Source: Polynucleobacter ibericus (lineage in GTDB: Bacteria; Pseudomonadota; Gammaproteobacteria; Burkholderiales; Burkholderiaceae). Taken from it: DNA of 64,000 nucleotides. The position numbers and the translations under genes are program-made. Under the pieces are notes generated by a model. It ran no database searches, had not been told where the DNA came from, and saw only the letters and a list, made by a program, of their open reading frames with translations. Below, one piece after another: positions 39,769 through 50,115 of the stretch (positions are counted from its first letter, which is position 1; every line of letters begins with the position of its first letter). The stretch is taken from the NCBI RefSeq assembly GCF_018687955.1, contig NZ_CP061309.1, positions 1,534,007 through 1,598,006 on the forward strand, given 5' to 3'.

Positions 39769-40459
39769 CTCCCCGATTACAGACTGGCCAAAAAATGAGC
39801 AGCCCCGGGAAAAACTCCGCTTAAATGGCGCCAAGGCACTTTCTGATGCGGAACTACTGGCCATATTTTTGCGGGTAGGGGTAAAGGGTAAAAGTGCCGT
39901 TGCTCTAGCCAAAGATCTACTGCATCATTTTGGCAGCCTACCTAAGCTTCTAGCCAGCACACCCCACGAATTCACCCGCATTCATGGCGTAGGGCTATCT
40001 AAATGGTCGCAAATTCAAGCAGCATATGAGCTGGTTAAACGCAGCCTGGAAGATGGTCTTACCCAAGACCCCATCTTTTCATCACCTAACCACGTGAGAG
40101 AGTTCTTGCAGGCCAAAATTGGACGCCTGCCCCACGAGGTATTTCTGTGCCTGTATTTGGACTCCCGCCTGCACCTGATTGAATGTGAGGAGCTTTTTAG
40201 AGGGTCTATTACCCAAACAGCCATCTACCCTCGGGAAATCCTAAAAGAAGCCCTTGCCAAGAATGCCAGTGCCCTGATCGTGGCGCACAACCACCCTAGC
40301 GGCAACCCATTGCCTAGCGTCGCCGACCAGGAACTCACCAAAATACTAGCAAATGCCTTGCAAATGGTTGATATTCAACTTCTCGACCATTGCATTGTGA
40401 GTGGCAGTGGTTTTTTCTCTTTTTCAGACTCCGGTCTTATGAGTATTGGCAATAAATGA
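39764..40459 (+). CDS. radC: RadC/JAB-domain DNA repair-like protein
   Basis: A 231-aa RadC-family protein with an N-terminal helix-hairpin-helix region (FTRIHGVGLSKWSQIQAA) and the JAMM metal motif AHNHPSGNPLPSVAD. E. coli RadC is no longer considered a confirmed repair enzyme, so the role is unclear. No ATG exists near the conserved N-terminus; the GTG at 39764 (then HSPITDWPKNEQPREK) matches the family start, and a second GTG at 39737 is possible. Its position before rpmB-rpmG is conserved in proteobacteria. Confidence 0.92.
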   Translation: MHSPITDWPKNEQPREKLRLNGAKALSDAELLAIFLRVGVKGKSAVALAKDLLHHFGSLPKLLASTPHEFTRIHGVGLSKWSQIQAAYELVKRSLEDGLTQDPIFSSPNHVREFLQAKIGRLPHEVFLCLYLDSRLHLIECEELFRGSITQTAIYPREILKEALAKNASALIVAHNHPSGNPLPSVADQELTKILANALQMVDIQLLDHCIVSGSGFFSFSDSGLMSIGNK

Positions 40460-40603
40460 TAGTAATTACTAACTTAATAGCCCATCCGTCCCTCAGGAGT
40501 ACTTTTTATCTCCAATAACCAGCCAAGAAAGTCATTTAGAGCTAGCCCAAAACAGGCTGAGACTGATACAATCTTCTTTTTTCGCAATTAATGGAGTTAT
40601 GTC

Positions 40604-40837
40604 ATGGCAAAAGTTTGCCAAGTCACTGGGAAGAAGCCGATGGTTGGCAACAATGTATCCCATGCAAACAATAAAACGAAGCGTCGCTTTTTGCCGAATT
40701 TGCAAAATCGTCGTTTTTGGGTTGAATCTGAAAACCGCTGGATTAGCTTGCGCTTAACCAATGCTGGTTTGCGCGTTATCGACAAAAACGGTATTGATGC
40801 TGTGTTGTCTGATCTTCGTGCACGTGGCGAAATTTAA
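40604..40837 (+). CDS. rpmB: 50S ribosomal protein L28
   Basis: A 77-aa basic protein, [17 protein letters not shown]..., with [18 protein letters not shown] and a C-terminal [11 protein letters not shown]. It has a single cysteine, so it is the zinc-free form. ATG with GGAG upstream; TACAAT at 40567-40572 is a possible -10 box with a leader of about 25 nt. rpmG follows after 11 bases. Confidence 0.97.
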   Translation: MAKVCQVTGKKPMVGNNVSHANNKTKRRFLPNLQNRRFWVESENRWISLRLTNAGLRVIDKNGIDAVLSDLRARGEI

Positions 40838-40848
40838 GGAGCGCACAA

Positions 40849-41016
40849 ATGGCTAAAGGCGGCAGAGAAAAAATCAAGTTAGAGTCATCAGCAGGTACTG
40901 GTCACTTCTATACAACTTCAAAAAACAAGCGTACAAAGCCTGAGAAAATGGAGATCATGAAGTTCGATCCAACCATTCGCAAGCACGTTGCTTACAAAGA
41001 AACAAAGCTGAAGTAA
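40849..41016 (+). CDS. rpmG: 50S ribosomal protein L33
   Basis: A 55-aa basic protein read directly from the sequence: it starts [16 protein letters not shown], contains [18 protein letters not shown] and ends [11 protein letters not shown]. There are no cysteines, so it is the zinc-independent form. AAGGAG lies just upstream of the ATG. It is the second gene of rpmB-rpmG and is followed by a terminator. Confidence 0.97.
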   Translation: MAKGGREKIKLESSAGTGHFYTTSKNKRTKPEKMEIMKFDPTIRKHVAYKETKLK

Positions 41017-41034
41017 TCCTTACTTCAAGCAAAT

Positions 41035-41064
41035 AAAAAACCCGCTACATCAGCGGGTTTTTTA
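41035..41064 (+). terminator. Rho-independent terminator after rpmG
   Basis: A-run plus CCCGCT (41041-41046), loop ACATC, and AGCGGG (41052-41057) followed by six T. The flanking A and T runs could also stop the convergent desaturase transcript. Confidence 0.9.
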
Positions 41065-41098
41065 TTGTCAAAAGTTTTGAACTGTATTTCGTTTTTAC

Positions 41099-42292
41099 TT
41101 AGGCGTAACGACGCAATCTCAATGAGAACTCACGCAGACTTGTTAAGCCGCTATCTTCAGCGCGCTGACACCAAGCATGTAACTGAGAAACCAATTGCTC
41201 TCTGCTCGCGCTAGAACGACTCCAAATAGCTTGAAGATCACGACGCATCTCAATCATCTTACGTAACTGCGCATTGCTTGCCATTAATTCTTCTAGCTTT
41301 GCTTTTTCTTGCTCAGTTAAGCGAGACTCGTCTTTAGCTAACCATGTGCGCGCGTCACTGAGGTGCGCTGCCAAAACTTGCATATGCTGCACTTCGTTAC
41401 TAAAAAAACTGCGCAAGGTCTTGCTATAACGCGCCATGATTTCATAGCGGTTTGCGATGATAGCTTCTAAAGTATTCAGATCGGCGGGGCGTAAATCACT
41501 CAGCACTGGCTTAGGTGGAGTCTTCTTCACAGTTGCTAAACCAACTGCGCTCATCATCTGGATATACATCCAACCAATATCAAACTCATACCATTTATTA
41601 GACAGCTTTGCGCTCGTGGCAAAAGTATGGTGATTGTTGTGCAGCTCTTCACCGCCAATCAAGATGCCCCAAGGCACAATATTTCTGGAGGCATCTTCGT
41701 TATCAAAATTACGATAGCCCCAGTAATGACCAATGCCGTTAATTACTCCAGCCGCAGTAATTGGGATCCACAACATTTGCACAGCCCAAACAGTGAGCCC
41801 AACCGCACCAAATAAAAACACATCGAGGATGAGCATGATGGCAACGCCCTGCCAAGAGAACTTGGAATAGACGTTGTGCTCGATCCAGTCATTTGGCGTG
41901 CCATGACCAAATTTATCTAATGTCTCTTGGTTAGCAGCTTCTTTTTTATAAAGCTCTGCACCACGTGAGAGAACAGTGTTAATTCCTAAAACCTGAGGGC
42001 TATGTGGATCATCAACAGTTTCACATTTAGCGTGATGCTTGCGATGAATGGCAGCCCACTCTTTGGTAACCATGCCTGTTGTTAGCCAAAGCCAAAAACG
42101 GAAAAAGTGGGAGGCGATGGGATGCAGATCCAAGGCACGATGCGCCTGGCAGCGGTGCAAGAAAATGGTTACTGCAGCAATCGTGATGTGGGTGGCGATT
42201 AATGTAAAAACAACTATCTTCCACCAAGACCAATCCAAATATCCATTCGCAAGCCAATGGAGGAATAAATCAAAACCTGAAACTGTATTCAA
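41099..42292 (-). CDS. Membrane fatty-acid (acyl-CoA type) desaturase with C-terminal helical extension
   Basis: This 397-aa membrane enzyme has the three histidine boxes of delta-9 desaturases: HRCQAHR near residue 47, HRKHH near 83 and HNNHH near 217, with hydrophobic segments between. It would introduce a cis double bond into acyl chains and tune membrane fluidity; the electron donor is not encoded nearby. About 130 residues after the catalytic domain form a Lys/Glu/Arg-rich helical tail (SRLTEQEKAKLEELMASNAQ, then WCQRAEDSGLTSLREFSLRL), longer than in the minimal family. It is 28 bases downstream of the methyltransferase gene. Confidence 0.9.
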   Translation of the reverse strand: MNTVSGFDLFLHWLANGYLDWSWWKIVVFTLIATHITIAAVTIFLHRCQAHRALDLHPIASHFFRFWLWLTTGMVTKEWAAIHRKHHAKCETVDDPHSPQVLGINTVLSRGAELYKKEAANQETLDKFGHGTPNDWIEHNVYSKFSWQGVAIMLILDVFLFGAVGLTVWAVQMLWIPITAAGVINGIGHYWGYRNFDNEDASRNIVPWGILIGGEELHNNHHTFATSAKLSNKWYEFDIGWMYIQMMSAVGLATVKKTPPKPVLSDLRPADLNTLEAIIANRYEIMARYSKTLRSFFSNEVQHMQVLAAHLSDARTWLAKDESRLTEQEKAKLEELMASNAQLRKMIEMRRDLQAIWSRSSASREQLVSQLHAWCQRAEDSGLTSLREFSLRLRRYA

Positions 42293-42320
42293 AAGGGAAT
42301 CCCTAAAGAGGTCTAAAACT

Positions 42321-43880
42321 CTATTTTAGTTCTTTAGGAGTCTTCTTGTTTTTGACCTTAGTCTCTTTTTGAGGGTCTTTTTCTGCCTCGGGAACGGGCG
42401 CAGCAGCTTTCTTCTGGAAAACTGCCCCAAAGAAGCCATCCGTTCCATGAATATGAGGCCATAACTGCCACCAAGGATTGTCTTTGCTGCAACCTAAAGG
42501 AAATTTATCCTTTGGAAACAATGGCTTAAGAACTTCCGCCGCTGGAACAGCCTCAAATTGCGGGTGTTTCGCCAAGAAATCCTCAGCAATGGCTTGATTC
42601 TCTTGCGGCAGCAAGCTACAAGTGGCATAAACCAAGCGTCCGCCTGGCTTCAATAGACGGGCTGCAGAGGCCAAAATATTCATTTGCTTCTGGTTTAGCT
42701 CCAAGACCCCGGCTGGGGTCTGGCGCCACTTGAGGTCAGGGTTGCGTCGCAAGGTACCCATTCCACTACAAGGGGCATCAACCAGGACGCGATCAATCTT
42801 TCCAGCCAAGCGTTTGATCTTGGCATCATTCTCGCTGTCAATCCACACCGGATGAACGTTAGAAAGGCCGCTACGAGCCTGTCTTGGCTTCAAATTTGCT
42901 AAACGACGCTCAGATGTATCTAAAGCGTACAAACGTCCGGTGGAACGCATGAGCGCTCCAATTGCCAAAGTCTTGCCACCCGCACCAGCACAAAAATCCA
43001 CAACCATCTCGCCACGCTTAGGAGCAAGCAGGTATGCCAAGAGCTGACTACCCTCATCCTGAACTTCAAACATGCCGTCTTTGAAGCCTGCAGTATTTTG
43101 CAAAGCAGGCTTGCCCATAATGCGCACACCATCGGGTGCGTATGGAGTCGGAATTGCTTGATAGCGACCGCCCAATGCATTCATCTGCGCGAGTAATTCT
43201 TCGCGATTGGTTTTCATGGTGTTTGCACGCAAGTCTAAAAGTGCTGGATGCATTAATGACTTAGCAAGTTCTTCGCGAGTTTCTTCGCCAGGATATTGAC
43301 CAAATGCATCCCACAACCACTCAGGTAAATTGTTGCGCACCAAGGGATTTAATGCCGCAGGATCAACTGTTGCAAAACGTTGCAACCATTCATATTCACC
43401 TGGCTTGAGCACATGTGCTAAGTCAGCAATGGCACTCTCTGCGCGATTGGCAGAACCAAGTCCACCTTCAGACAGAGCAGACAGCAAACCCAATAAGGCT
43501 AAGCGTCTAGCTTGAGAACCTTCGCCGCTCGAGGCAAATTGAGAGAACTCATTTTTACGACGCAAAATAGCAAACGCACTCTCAGCAATCAAAGCACGAT
43601 CGCGATTTCCGAGTTGTTTCTCTTCTCTAAAATAACGACTGACGACTCGGTCTGCTGGCTGTTCAAAACTCAGTAATTCCGGAAGCAAACGCTCTAGATG
43701 AATTGCATGCTGTGGCAATGCTTTTGCATTCGAGAAATTCTTTTGGCCTTCCGGCGCAATTAAATTACCGCTAGCATTTCTGCGCTCGGGGCGACGCAAT
43801 GGATCTTTCGATTTCGTTGCGTAACTTTTATTGGGGGCTAGTCTGTTACCAGATCTGCGGGGTGGACGTTCTGCACTCAT
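42321..43880 (-). CDS. rsmB: RsmB/NOP-family 16S rRNA (cytosine-5) methyltransferase
   Basis: This 519-aa protein has a basic disordered N-terminus (about residues 1-60), a NusB-like region, and a SAM-dependent domain. Motifs are VVDFCAGAGGKTLAIGAL for SAM binding, DAPCSGMGTLRRNPDLKW, and the catalytic cysteine of VYATCSLLPQEN. It probably methylates C967 of 16S rRNA like RsmB, though other NOP-family targets cannot be excluded. The ATG overlaps the purN stop (ATGA). The C-terminus has a Lys-rich tail. Confidence 0.88.
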   Translation of the reverse strand: MSAERPPRRSGNRLAPNKSYATKSKDPLRRPERRNASGNLIAPEGQKNFSNAKALPQHAIHLERLLPELLSFEQPADRVVSRYFREEKQLGNRDRALIAESAFAILRRKNEFSQFASSGEGSQARRLALLGLLSALSEGGLGSANRAESAIADLAHVLKPGEYEWLQRFATVDPAALNPLVRNNLPEWLWDAFGQYPGEETREELAKSLMHPALLDLRANTMKTNREELLAQMNALGGRYQAIPTPYAPDGVRIMGKPALQNTAGFKDGMFEVQDEGSQLLAYLLAPKRGEMVVDFCAGAGGKTLAIGALMRSTGRLYALDTSERRLANLKPRQARSGLSNVHPVWIDSENDAKIKRLAGKIDRVLVDAPCSGMGTLRRNPDLKWRQTPAGVLELNQKQMNILASAARLLKPGGRLVYATCSLLPQENQAIAEDFLAKHPQFEAVPAAEVLKPLFPKDKFPLGCSKDNPWWQLWPHIHGTDGFFGAVFQKKAAAPVPEAEKDPQKETKVKNKKTPKELK

Positions 43881-44506
43881 AATTTAAAAAATTGCGACTC
43901 CGGGGGTTGTAACTTCACTTGATTACCTTCTATGCGCAATCGTCCATCGAGGAACCATTTTACGGCCCGCGGGTAAATTTGATGCTCAGCTGTTAAAACA
44001 CGGGCCGCTAAGGTATTGGCATCGTCGCCTTCAAGCACCGGAACCGAGGCCTGACAAATAATCGGACCTTCATCCACACCTTCATTTACAAAGTGCACGG
44101 TAGCGCCATGTTCCTTCACGCCAGCCTCTAAAGCCCGCTCATGGGTATGCAGGCCTGGGAAGGCTGGCAACAGGGCTGGGTGGATATTAATTAGGCGGCC
44201 CTCGAAATGGCGAATAAATCCTGGGGTCAGAATCCTCATAAAGCCGGCGAGAACCACCAAATCAGCCCCTAAAGCGTCAATCTGCTCAATTAATGCAGCA
44301 TCAAAGGATTCACGGGTAGCATGCTCCTTATGCTCAATAGCAAAGGCTGGAATGCCCTGCGAGCGAGCAAAATCAAGGCCCTTAGCTGCTGAGTGGTTCG
44401 CTATGACCCCAGCAAATGTGACTGACCATTGCTCTTTTTGGGCGGTTTTGAAGATGGCTTCGAAATTAGATCCGCGGCCTGAGATTAAGGTGACGATAGA
44501 AGGCAT
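43877..44506 (-). CDS. purN: Phosphoribosylglycinamide formyltransferase
   Basis: PurN adds a formyl group from 10-formyl-THF to GAR in purine synthesis. The 209-aa protein begins MPSIVTLISGRGSNFEAIF, contains the folate-binding VVLAGFMRILTPGFI, the catalytic region INIHPALLPAFPGLHTHERAL and HFVNEGVDEGPII. The ATG at 44506 matches the family; a GTG two codons upstream is in frame. A TATATT ends 6 bases before the ATG. It is translationally coupled to rsmB. Confidence 0.96.
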   Translation of the reverse strand: MPSIVTLISGRGSNFEAIFKTAQKEQWSVTFAGVIANHSAAKGLDFARSQGIPAFAIEHKEHATRESFDAALIEQIDALGADLVVLAGFMRILTPGFIRHFEGRLINIHPALLPAFPGLHTHERALEAGVKEHGATVHFVNEGVDEGPIICQASVPVLEGDDANTLAARVLTAEHQIYPRAVKWFLDGRLRIEGNQVKLQPPESQFFKL

Positions 44507-44512
44507 GCCCAC

Positions 44513-44520
44513 AATATAAT
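44513..44520. promoter_or_regulatory. Overlapping divergent -10 boxes for purN and ribF
   Basis: Plus-strand TATAAT at 44515-44520 could serve ribF with a leader near 18 nt. Minus-strand TATATT at 44518-44513 ends 6 bases before the purN ATG. Only 39 bases separate the two start codons. No good -35 box is visible for purN. Confidence 0.4.
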
Positions 44521-44545
44521 TGATGGCTACCCTGAAAGCGATTTT

Positions 44546-45496
44546 GTGAACGTATTCCGTGGCCCCACCCAGTTTTCTGCAGGACCAGCTTGTGCCTTAA
44601 CCATCGGGAATTTCGATGGCGTGCACAGGGGTCATCGCGCCCTGCTGAAACAGCTTGTTGATGGAGCCAAGGATCGGGGCTTGGTCAGCTGCGTCATGAC
44701 CTTCGAGCCACATCCAAAAGAATTCTTTTCTCCAGAGCAAGCACCAGCCCGCATCCTAAATTTGCGAGATAAATTGGCAGCGCTTGCCGACCTTGGAATT
44801 GACCGCGTTGTTGTTGAGCACTTCAATGCTGCTTTTGCCAAACTTTCACCAGAAGAATTTGTTGCAGAAATTATTGTCAAGCGCTTGAATGCCAAATGGA
44901 TTTTGATTGGTGATGATTTTTGTTATGGCGCTAAACGCGCTGGTAACTTCGCTAGCTTGCAGGCTGCCGGCAAAAAATATGGCTTTGAAGTATCCAGCAT
45001 TCAAACCATTCAGGAAAATGGTGAACGCATATCTAGCTCTGCTTTGCGCGCAGCACTAGCAGACGGCAATATGAAACTTGCTGAAAATTTATTAGGTCGC
45101 CCTTACGGTATTTCCGGTCACGTCATTCATGGGCAACAACTCGGTCGTCAGCTAGGCTTCCCTACTTTGAACTTAGCCGTTGCTAATCATCTTCATCATC
45201 GTAAGCCAGCAACGACTGGAATCTTTACCGCTCAGGTTTTGGGCTTAAGTGAGAATCCCCTTCCAGCCGTAGCCAGCCTTGGCGTTAGACCAACAGTAGA
45301 AGATGAAGGCAGAGTACTGCTAGAGACCCATATTTTCGATTACAACGCAGATGTTTACGGAAAAATTATTACCGTAGAGCTCTTAGAAAAAATCCGTGAT
45401 GAGGCGAAGTATCCAGACCTCGAAACTCTTACACAAGCGATTGCAGCAGATGCAACGCATGCCAGAAATTATTTCCAGAAAAAAGCTTATGTCTGA
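44546..45496 (+). CDS. ribF: Bifunctional riboflavin kinase/FAD synthetase
   Basis: This 316-aa enzyme makes FMN and FAD. The N-terminal FAD synthetase domain has [19 protein letters not shown] and the [10 protein letters not shown] motif. The C-terminal riboflavin kinase domain has [13 protein letters not shown] and a [10 protein letters not shown] region. The start is GTG at 44546. Its last 8 bases overlap the start of ileS, as in the conserved ribF-ileS-lspA order. Confidence 0.96.
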   Translation: MNVFRGPTQFSAGPACALTIGNFDGVHRGHRALLKQLVDGAKDRGLVSCVMTFEPHPKEFFSPEQAPARILNLRDKLAALADLGIDRVVVEHFNAAFAKLSPEEFVAEIIVKRLNAKWILIGDDFCYGAKRAGNFASLQAAGKKYGFEVSSIQTIQENGERISSSALRAALADGNMKLAENLLGRPYGISGHVIHGQQLGRQLGFPTLNLAVANHLHHRKPATTGIFTAQVLGLSENPLPAVASLGVRPTVEDEGRVLLETHIFDYNADVYGKIITVELLEKIRDEAKYPDLETLTQAIAADATHARNYFQKKAYV

Positions 45497-48350
45497 AAAA
45501 GAAAACTCGTACCCCGTCAATCTACTAGATACCTCCTTTCCGATGCGTGGAGATCTTGCTAAGCGTGAACCACAGTGGGTAGCTGGCTGGCAAAAAAATA
45601 AGCTCTATGAAAAGATTCGTGCAGCCCATGCCAACCAACCGAAGTTCATTTTGCATGATGGCCCCCCTTATGCTAACGGTGATATTCACATTGGCCATGC
45701 TGTTAATAAAATTCTAAAAGACATGATTGTCAAGTCCCGCTGGTTGATGGGTTTTGACTCTGTCTATGTTCCTGGCTGGGATTGTCATGGTATGCCGATT
45801 GAAATCCAGATCGAAAAAGAATTTGGTAAAAATTTACCCACGGCTGAAGTGCAATCTAAAGCACGTGCTTATGCGCATGTTCAGGTAGAAAAGCAGAAGA
45901 AAGACTTTGAGCGTTTAGGTGTATTAGGAGATTGGAATAACCCCTATCTCACTATGAACTTCCGCAACGAAGCTGATGAAATCCGCGCTTTGGGCAAGAT
46001 CTGGGAAAAAGGCTATGTATTCCGTGGATTAAAACCAGTGAACTGGTGTTTTGATTGTGGCTCTGCACTTGCCGAAGCCGAAGTGGAATACCAAGACAAA
46101 ACTGATCCAACTGTTGACGTCGGTTTTGCATTTGATGATGCTCAGCGTCCACAACTGGCAAAAGCATTTGGACTTACTGAGTTACCAAATAAGCCAGGAC
46201 AAATTGTTATCTGGACAACTACCCCTTGGACTATTCCTGCAAACCAGGCAATGAATGTTCATCCAGAGCTGACTTATGCGCTGGTAGACGTTGGCGATAA
46301 GTTACTAATTCTCGCCAAAGATCGCGTTGAAACTTGCCTGCAAGACTATGGACTAGAAGGCAAAGTTATTGCCACCTGCACTGGAGCTCAATTAGCGAAT
46401 ATTTCCTTTTGGCATCCGCTCGCGTCATTACATGAGGGCTATAAGCGTCTCTCGCCAATCTATCCAGCTGAGTACGTTACTTTGGATACTGGTACTGGCA
46501 TCGTTCATTCTGCTCCTGCTTATGGCGAGGAAGACTTTAAATCTTGTAAAGCTAACAAGCTTGCTGATAAAGATATTCTGAATCCAGTCATGGGTAATGG
46601 TGTCTATGCCTCTTGGTTGCCGCTCTTTGCCAATGAATACATTTGGAAAGCCAATCCTAAGATTGTGGAAGCGATGCGTGAAGCAGGTAGTCTGTTGCGC
46701 GATAAAACGTATACCCACTCGTATATGCATTGCTGGCGCCATAAGTCGCCAATTATTTACCGTGCCACTTCACAATGGTTTGCTAGCATGGATAAGAAGC
46801 CATCGGATGGTAAGGCTAGTCTGCGCGAGACAGCTTTAGCTGGCATTGAAAGTACCGAGTTCTTCCCGGCATGGGGCAAGCAACGTCTCAACAGCATGAT
46901 TGCTAATCGTCCCGACTGGACTTTGTCACGTCAACGCCAGTGGGGTGTCCCAATGGCTTTCTTTGTTCATAAAGAAAGTGGTGAGCCACATCCACGGACA
47001 GTTGAGCTACTTGAAGAGATTGCCAAGCGCGTAGAAAAAGAAGGTATTGAAGCTTGGCAAAAATTAGAAGTTACCGAGTTACTTGGTGAAGAAGCGGCGC
47101 AATACGAAAAGAACCGTGACACCTTAGATGTTTGGTTTGATTCTGGCACTACCCACTGGCACGTCATTCGCGGCTCACATCGTGATGAGTTGTTAACTGC
47201 CGATGCAGAAACAACTAATGGACGCTTGGCTGACCTATACCTAGAGGGATCAGACCAGCATCGGGGTTGGTTCCACTCCTCATTACTCACTGGGGCTATG
47301 CTTGACGGCAAGCCACCATATAAAGCACTCCTTACTCATGGCTTTACTGTCGATGGACAAGGCCGCAAGATGAGTAAATCTGTAGGCAATGTGATCGCCC
47401 CTCAACAAGTAGCGGATAAGTTAGGCGCGGAGATTATTCGCTTGTGGGTTGCCTCTACCGACTACTCTGGTGAAATGACTATCTCCGATGAGATTCTCAA
47501 GCGCGTTACCGAGAGCTACCGTCGTATACGCAATACCTTGCGCTTCTTGTTGGCCAACTTATCAGATTTTGATCCTAGTAAGCATACGATTCCTTCTGAT
47601 CAATGGCTTGAGATAGATCGTTATGCAGTAGCCCTTGCCAATCAATTACAAAGCGATGTGGAAGCACACTACAAGGCCTATGAATTTCAGCCAGCAGTCG
47701 CACGTATATTGAGTTTCTGCTCCGAGGATCTAGGCGGCTTCTACTTGGATATCCTTAAGGACCGCCTGTACACAAGTGCACCCGACTCTCCTGACCGCAG
47801 AGCTGCTCAGAATGCTTTATTCCACATCACTCGCAATCTCTTGAAGTGGTTGTCGCCATTCCTGTCCTTTACCGCAGAAGAAGCCTGGAAAGATTTTCCG
47901 CATGGCTCAGAAAGCAAGCTTGCAGAATCGATCTTCATGGAAGAGTTTGGTCAATTCCCACCAATTGCCCACGCTAATGAATTACTTGCGAAGTGGAATC
48001 GCATTCGGGAAATTCGCTCTGAAGTCACCAAAGCAATTGAAGTGGAGCGTGAAGCAGGCAATGTGGGATCTTCATTGCAGGCTGAGCTCACAATCAAAGT
48101 AGGTGATGTGGACTTTGCTATCTTGCATTCACTTGAAGATGATTTACGCTTTGTCACGATTACCTCTAGTGCCAATATCGAGCTGAGCAATGCAGGCTTA
48201 GAAGTTTTAGTGCGTGGTAGCCAATATAAAAAATGTGGTCGCTGCTGGCATCACACCAAGGATGCAGGAAGCCATGCCGATCATCCAGAATTATGTGGTC
48301 GCTGTATCACCAACTTATTTGGCGATGGTGAACACCGCCTATTTGCATAA
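45489..48350 (+). CDS. ileS: Isoleucyl-tRNA synthetase
   Basis: This 953-aa class I enzyme shows [20 protein letters not shown] (HIGH), the CP1 editing domain ([16 protein letters not shown]), [14 protein letters not shown] (KMSKS), and a C-terminal zinc finger with Cys pairs in [10 protein letters not shown] and [19 protein letters not shown] at 45489 is the real start, overlapping ribF by 8 bases; the open frame upstream lies inside ribF. The editing domain rejects valine. Confidence 0.97.
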   Translation: MSEKENSYPVNLLDTSFPMRGDLAKREPQWVAGWQKNKLYEKIRAAHANQPKFILHDGPPYANGDIHIGHAVNKILKDMIVKSRWLMGFDSVYVPGWDCHGMPIEIQIEKEFGKNLPTAEVQSKARAYAHVQVEKQKKDFERLGVLGDWNNPYLTMNFRNEADEIRALGKIWEKGYVFRGLKPVNWCFDCGSALAEAEVEYQDKTDPTVDVGFAFDDAQRPQLAKAFGLTELPNKPGQIVIWTTTPWTIPANQAMNVHPELTYALVDVGDKLLILAKDRVETCLQDYGLEGKVIATCTGAQLANISFWHPLASLHEGYKRLSPIYPAEYVTLDTGTGIVHSAPAYGEEDFKSCKANKLADKDILNPVMGNGVYASWLPLFANEYIWKANPKIVEAMREAGSLLRDKTYTHSYMHCWRHKSPIIYRATSQWFASMDKKPSDGKASLRETALAGIESTEFFPAWGKQRLNSMIANRPDWTLSRQRQWGVPMAFFVHKESGEPHPRTVELLEEIAKRVEKEGIEAWQKLEVTELLGEEAAQYEKNRDTLDVWFDSGTTHWHVIRGSHRDELLTADAETTNGRLADLYLEGSDQHRGWFHSSLLTGAMLDGKPPYKALLTHGFTVDGQGRKMSKSVGNVIAPQQVADKLGAEIIRLWVASTDYSGEMTISDEILKRVTESYRRIRNTLRFLLANLSDFDPSKHTIPSDQWLEIDRYAVALANQLQSDVEAHYKAYEFQPAVARILSFCSEDLGGFYLDILKDRLYTSAPDSPDRRAAQNALFHITRNLLKWLSPFLSFTAEEAWKDFPHGSESKLAESIFMEEFGQFPPIAHANELLAKWNRIREIRSEVTKAIEVEREAGNVGSSLQAELTIKVGDVDFAILHSLEDDLRFVTITSSANIELSNAGLEVLVRGSQYKKCGRCWHHTKDAGSHADHPELCGRCITNLFGDGEHRLFA

Positions 48351-48361
48351 GATACTTGTAT

Positions 48362-48853
48362 ATGAAAAGCCTCACCCTGCTTCGTTACCTTGCAATAGCG
48401 ACCATCGTGCTCTTGCTAGACCAACTCAGCAAGTGGTCAGCGCTCAGCAATTTACAAATGGGTGTACCCGAACCAGTTCTACCTTTTCTGAACTGGCTGC
48501 TGCTTTTTAATCCAGGTGCAGCATTTTCTTTTTTAGCGCAAGGTTCAGGTTGGCAACGCTGGTTCTTTACGATAATTGGCCTGGCTGCTTCCATCTACAT
48601 ACTTTGGCTCTTGTACAAAAGCCAAAGCGACAAACTACTCTGTATAGCCCTAAGCCTCATCTTGGGTGGTGCATTAGGCAATGTCTTGGATCGGGTGATG
48701 TATGGTGCCGTAGTTGATTTTATTGATGTGTATTACGGTAACTGGCATTGGCCAGCTTTCAATATTGCCGATAGCGCTATCTGTATTGGGGCATCCCTCA
48801 TTATTTGGGGTGAATTACGCAAGTCATTTGGCAAATCCGCCCAATCCCATTAA
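48362..48853 (+). CDS. lspA: Lipoprotein signal peptidase (signal peptidase II)
   Basis: A 163-aa inner-membrane aspartyl protease that cuts prolipoproteins after lipidation. It has four membrane segments, DQLSKWSA, NPGAAFSFLA, and the two catalytic aspartates in GALGNVLDRV and FNIADSAICIG. ATG at 48362; a TTG two codons earlier is in frame. It follows ileS by 11 bases and precedes coaBC by 9, a single transcription unit. The LivK lipoprotein in this window would be one of its substrates. Confidence 0.96.
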   Translation: MKSLTLLRYLAIATIVLLLDQLSKWSALSNLQMGVPEPVLPFLNWLLLFNPGAAFSFLAQGSGWQRWFFTIIGLAASIYILWLLYKSQSDKLLCIALSLILGGALGNVLDRVMYGAVVDFIDVYYGNWHWPAFNIADSAICIGASLIIWGELRKSFGKSAQSH

Positions 48854-48862
48854 GCTGGCGCC

Positions 48863-50074
48863 ATGCAATCACTTATTAACAAGAAGATCGTTCTCGGCAT
48901 CTCTGGCGGAATAGCAGCCTATAAGGCCCCAGAACTTGCACGCCAACTTATGCAGGAAGGTGCATCAGTACAAGTAGTGATGACTGAAGCCGCACAGCAG
49001 TTTGTGACACCAGTGACTATGCAAGCCCTCACCGGCAATCCGGTTTACTTAAGCCAATGGGATAGCACTATTCCAAACAATATGGCTCACATTGAGTTAT
49101 CGCGCTCAGCAGATGCTATTTTGATTGCCCCAGCAAGCGCTGATCTGATGGCCAAACTTTCTTTGGGTTTAGCTGACGATCTGCTGACCACTCTCTGCCT
49201 TGCGAGAGATTGCCCCCTCATGCTTACACCAGCAATGAACAAACAAATGTGGGAGCATGCTGCAACTCAAAGAAGCGCGAAAAGACTTACTGACGATGGC
49301 GTTGCCCTTTTAGGTCCCGCCAGTGGTTTTCAGGCATGCGGCGAAGTGGGCATGGGCAGAATGCTCGAACCTGCTGAAATTACTGAACAGGTGATTGCCT
49401 TCTTTCAGAAAAAATCTTTGGCCGGTAAAAAAGTATTGATCACTGCTGGCCCGACTTTCGAAGCGATTGATCCAGTACGCGGCATCACCAATCACAGCTC
49501 AGGCAAGATGGGTTTTGCGATTGCACGCGCTGCTGTTGAGGCAGGCGCTCAAGTTCATTTAATTGCCGGCCCCTGCGATCTTGAAACTCCGCTACTAGCA
49601 ACTGGACAAATTACCCGCACTAATGTGGTTAGCGCCAACGAAATGCATGCAGCCACCCTAGCAGCTACAGCCAATGATATTTTCTTTGCAGTGGCAGCTG
49701 TTGCAGACTGGGGTATTGCCAAGCCAGCCAAAGAGAAAATCAAGCGCCAAGGTAATCAAGCACCCAGCCTGGAGTTTGTTGCAAACCCAGACATTCTCCT
49801 AGATATTGCTAGGACAGTAAAAACCAAAGGTGGCAAGCCCCATCCTTACTGCGTAGGTTTTGCAGCCGAATCAACTGATTTAGAGAAGCATGCTGACGAA
49901 AAACGTAAGCGCAAAGGTATCCCGATGATTGTTGGCAATATTGGTCCAGATACTTTTGGTAGCGACCTGAATCAATTGCTTGTCATTGATGCTAGCGGTA
50001 GTAAAAAAATTGCTAAAGCAGAAAAGCTCCAGCTTGCACGTCAACTAATTCAGATGGTTGCCAAAAAAATCTAA
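48863..50074 (+). CDS. coaBC: Bifunctional phosphopantothenoylcysteine decarboxylase/phosphopantothenate-cysteine ligase
   Basis: This 403-aa CoA-biosynthesis enzyme has an N-terminal FMN-dependent CoaC domain ([45 protein letters not shown], and the catalytic-Cys loop [10 protein letters not shown]). The C-terminal CoaB ligase has [29 protein letters not shown] and VGFAAES. It converts phosphopantothenate and cysteine to phosphopantetheine. It is followed by dut, the conserved coaBC-dut pair. Confidence 0.96.
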   Translation: MQSLINKKIVLGISGGIAAYKAPELARQLMQEGASVQVVMTEAAQQFVTPVTMQALTGNPVYLSQWDSTIPNNMAHIELSRSADAILIAPASADLMAKLSLGLADDLLTTLCLARDCPLMLTPAMNKQMWEHAATQRSAKRLTDDGVALLGPASGFQACGEVGMGRMLEPAEITEQVIAFFQKKSLAGKKVLITAGPTFEAIDPVRGITNHSSGKMGFAIARAAVEAGAQVHLIAGPCDLETPLLATGQITRTNVVSANEMHAATLAATANDIFFAVAAVADWGIAKPAKEKIKRQGNQAPSLEFVANPDILLDIARTVKTKGGKPHPYCVGFAAESTDLEKHADEKRKRKGIPMIVGNIGPDTFGSDLNQLLVIDASGSKKIAKAEKLQLARQLIQMVAKKI

Positions 50075-50115
50075 GCAGCAACCCTTTACTTACATTCTCC
50101 GTTTTAGGAAATTCT

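Noticed and set aside
40462..40475. AGTAATTACT palindrome after radC
   Set aside because: Short AT-rich palindrome with no T-run and no link to a promoter.
45396..45488. N-terminal extension of ileS
   Set aside because: It lies inside ribF and precedes the conserved [11 protein letters not shown] start.
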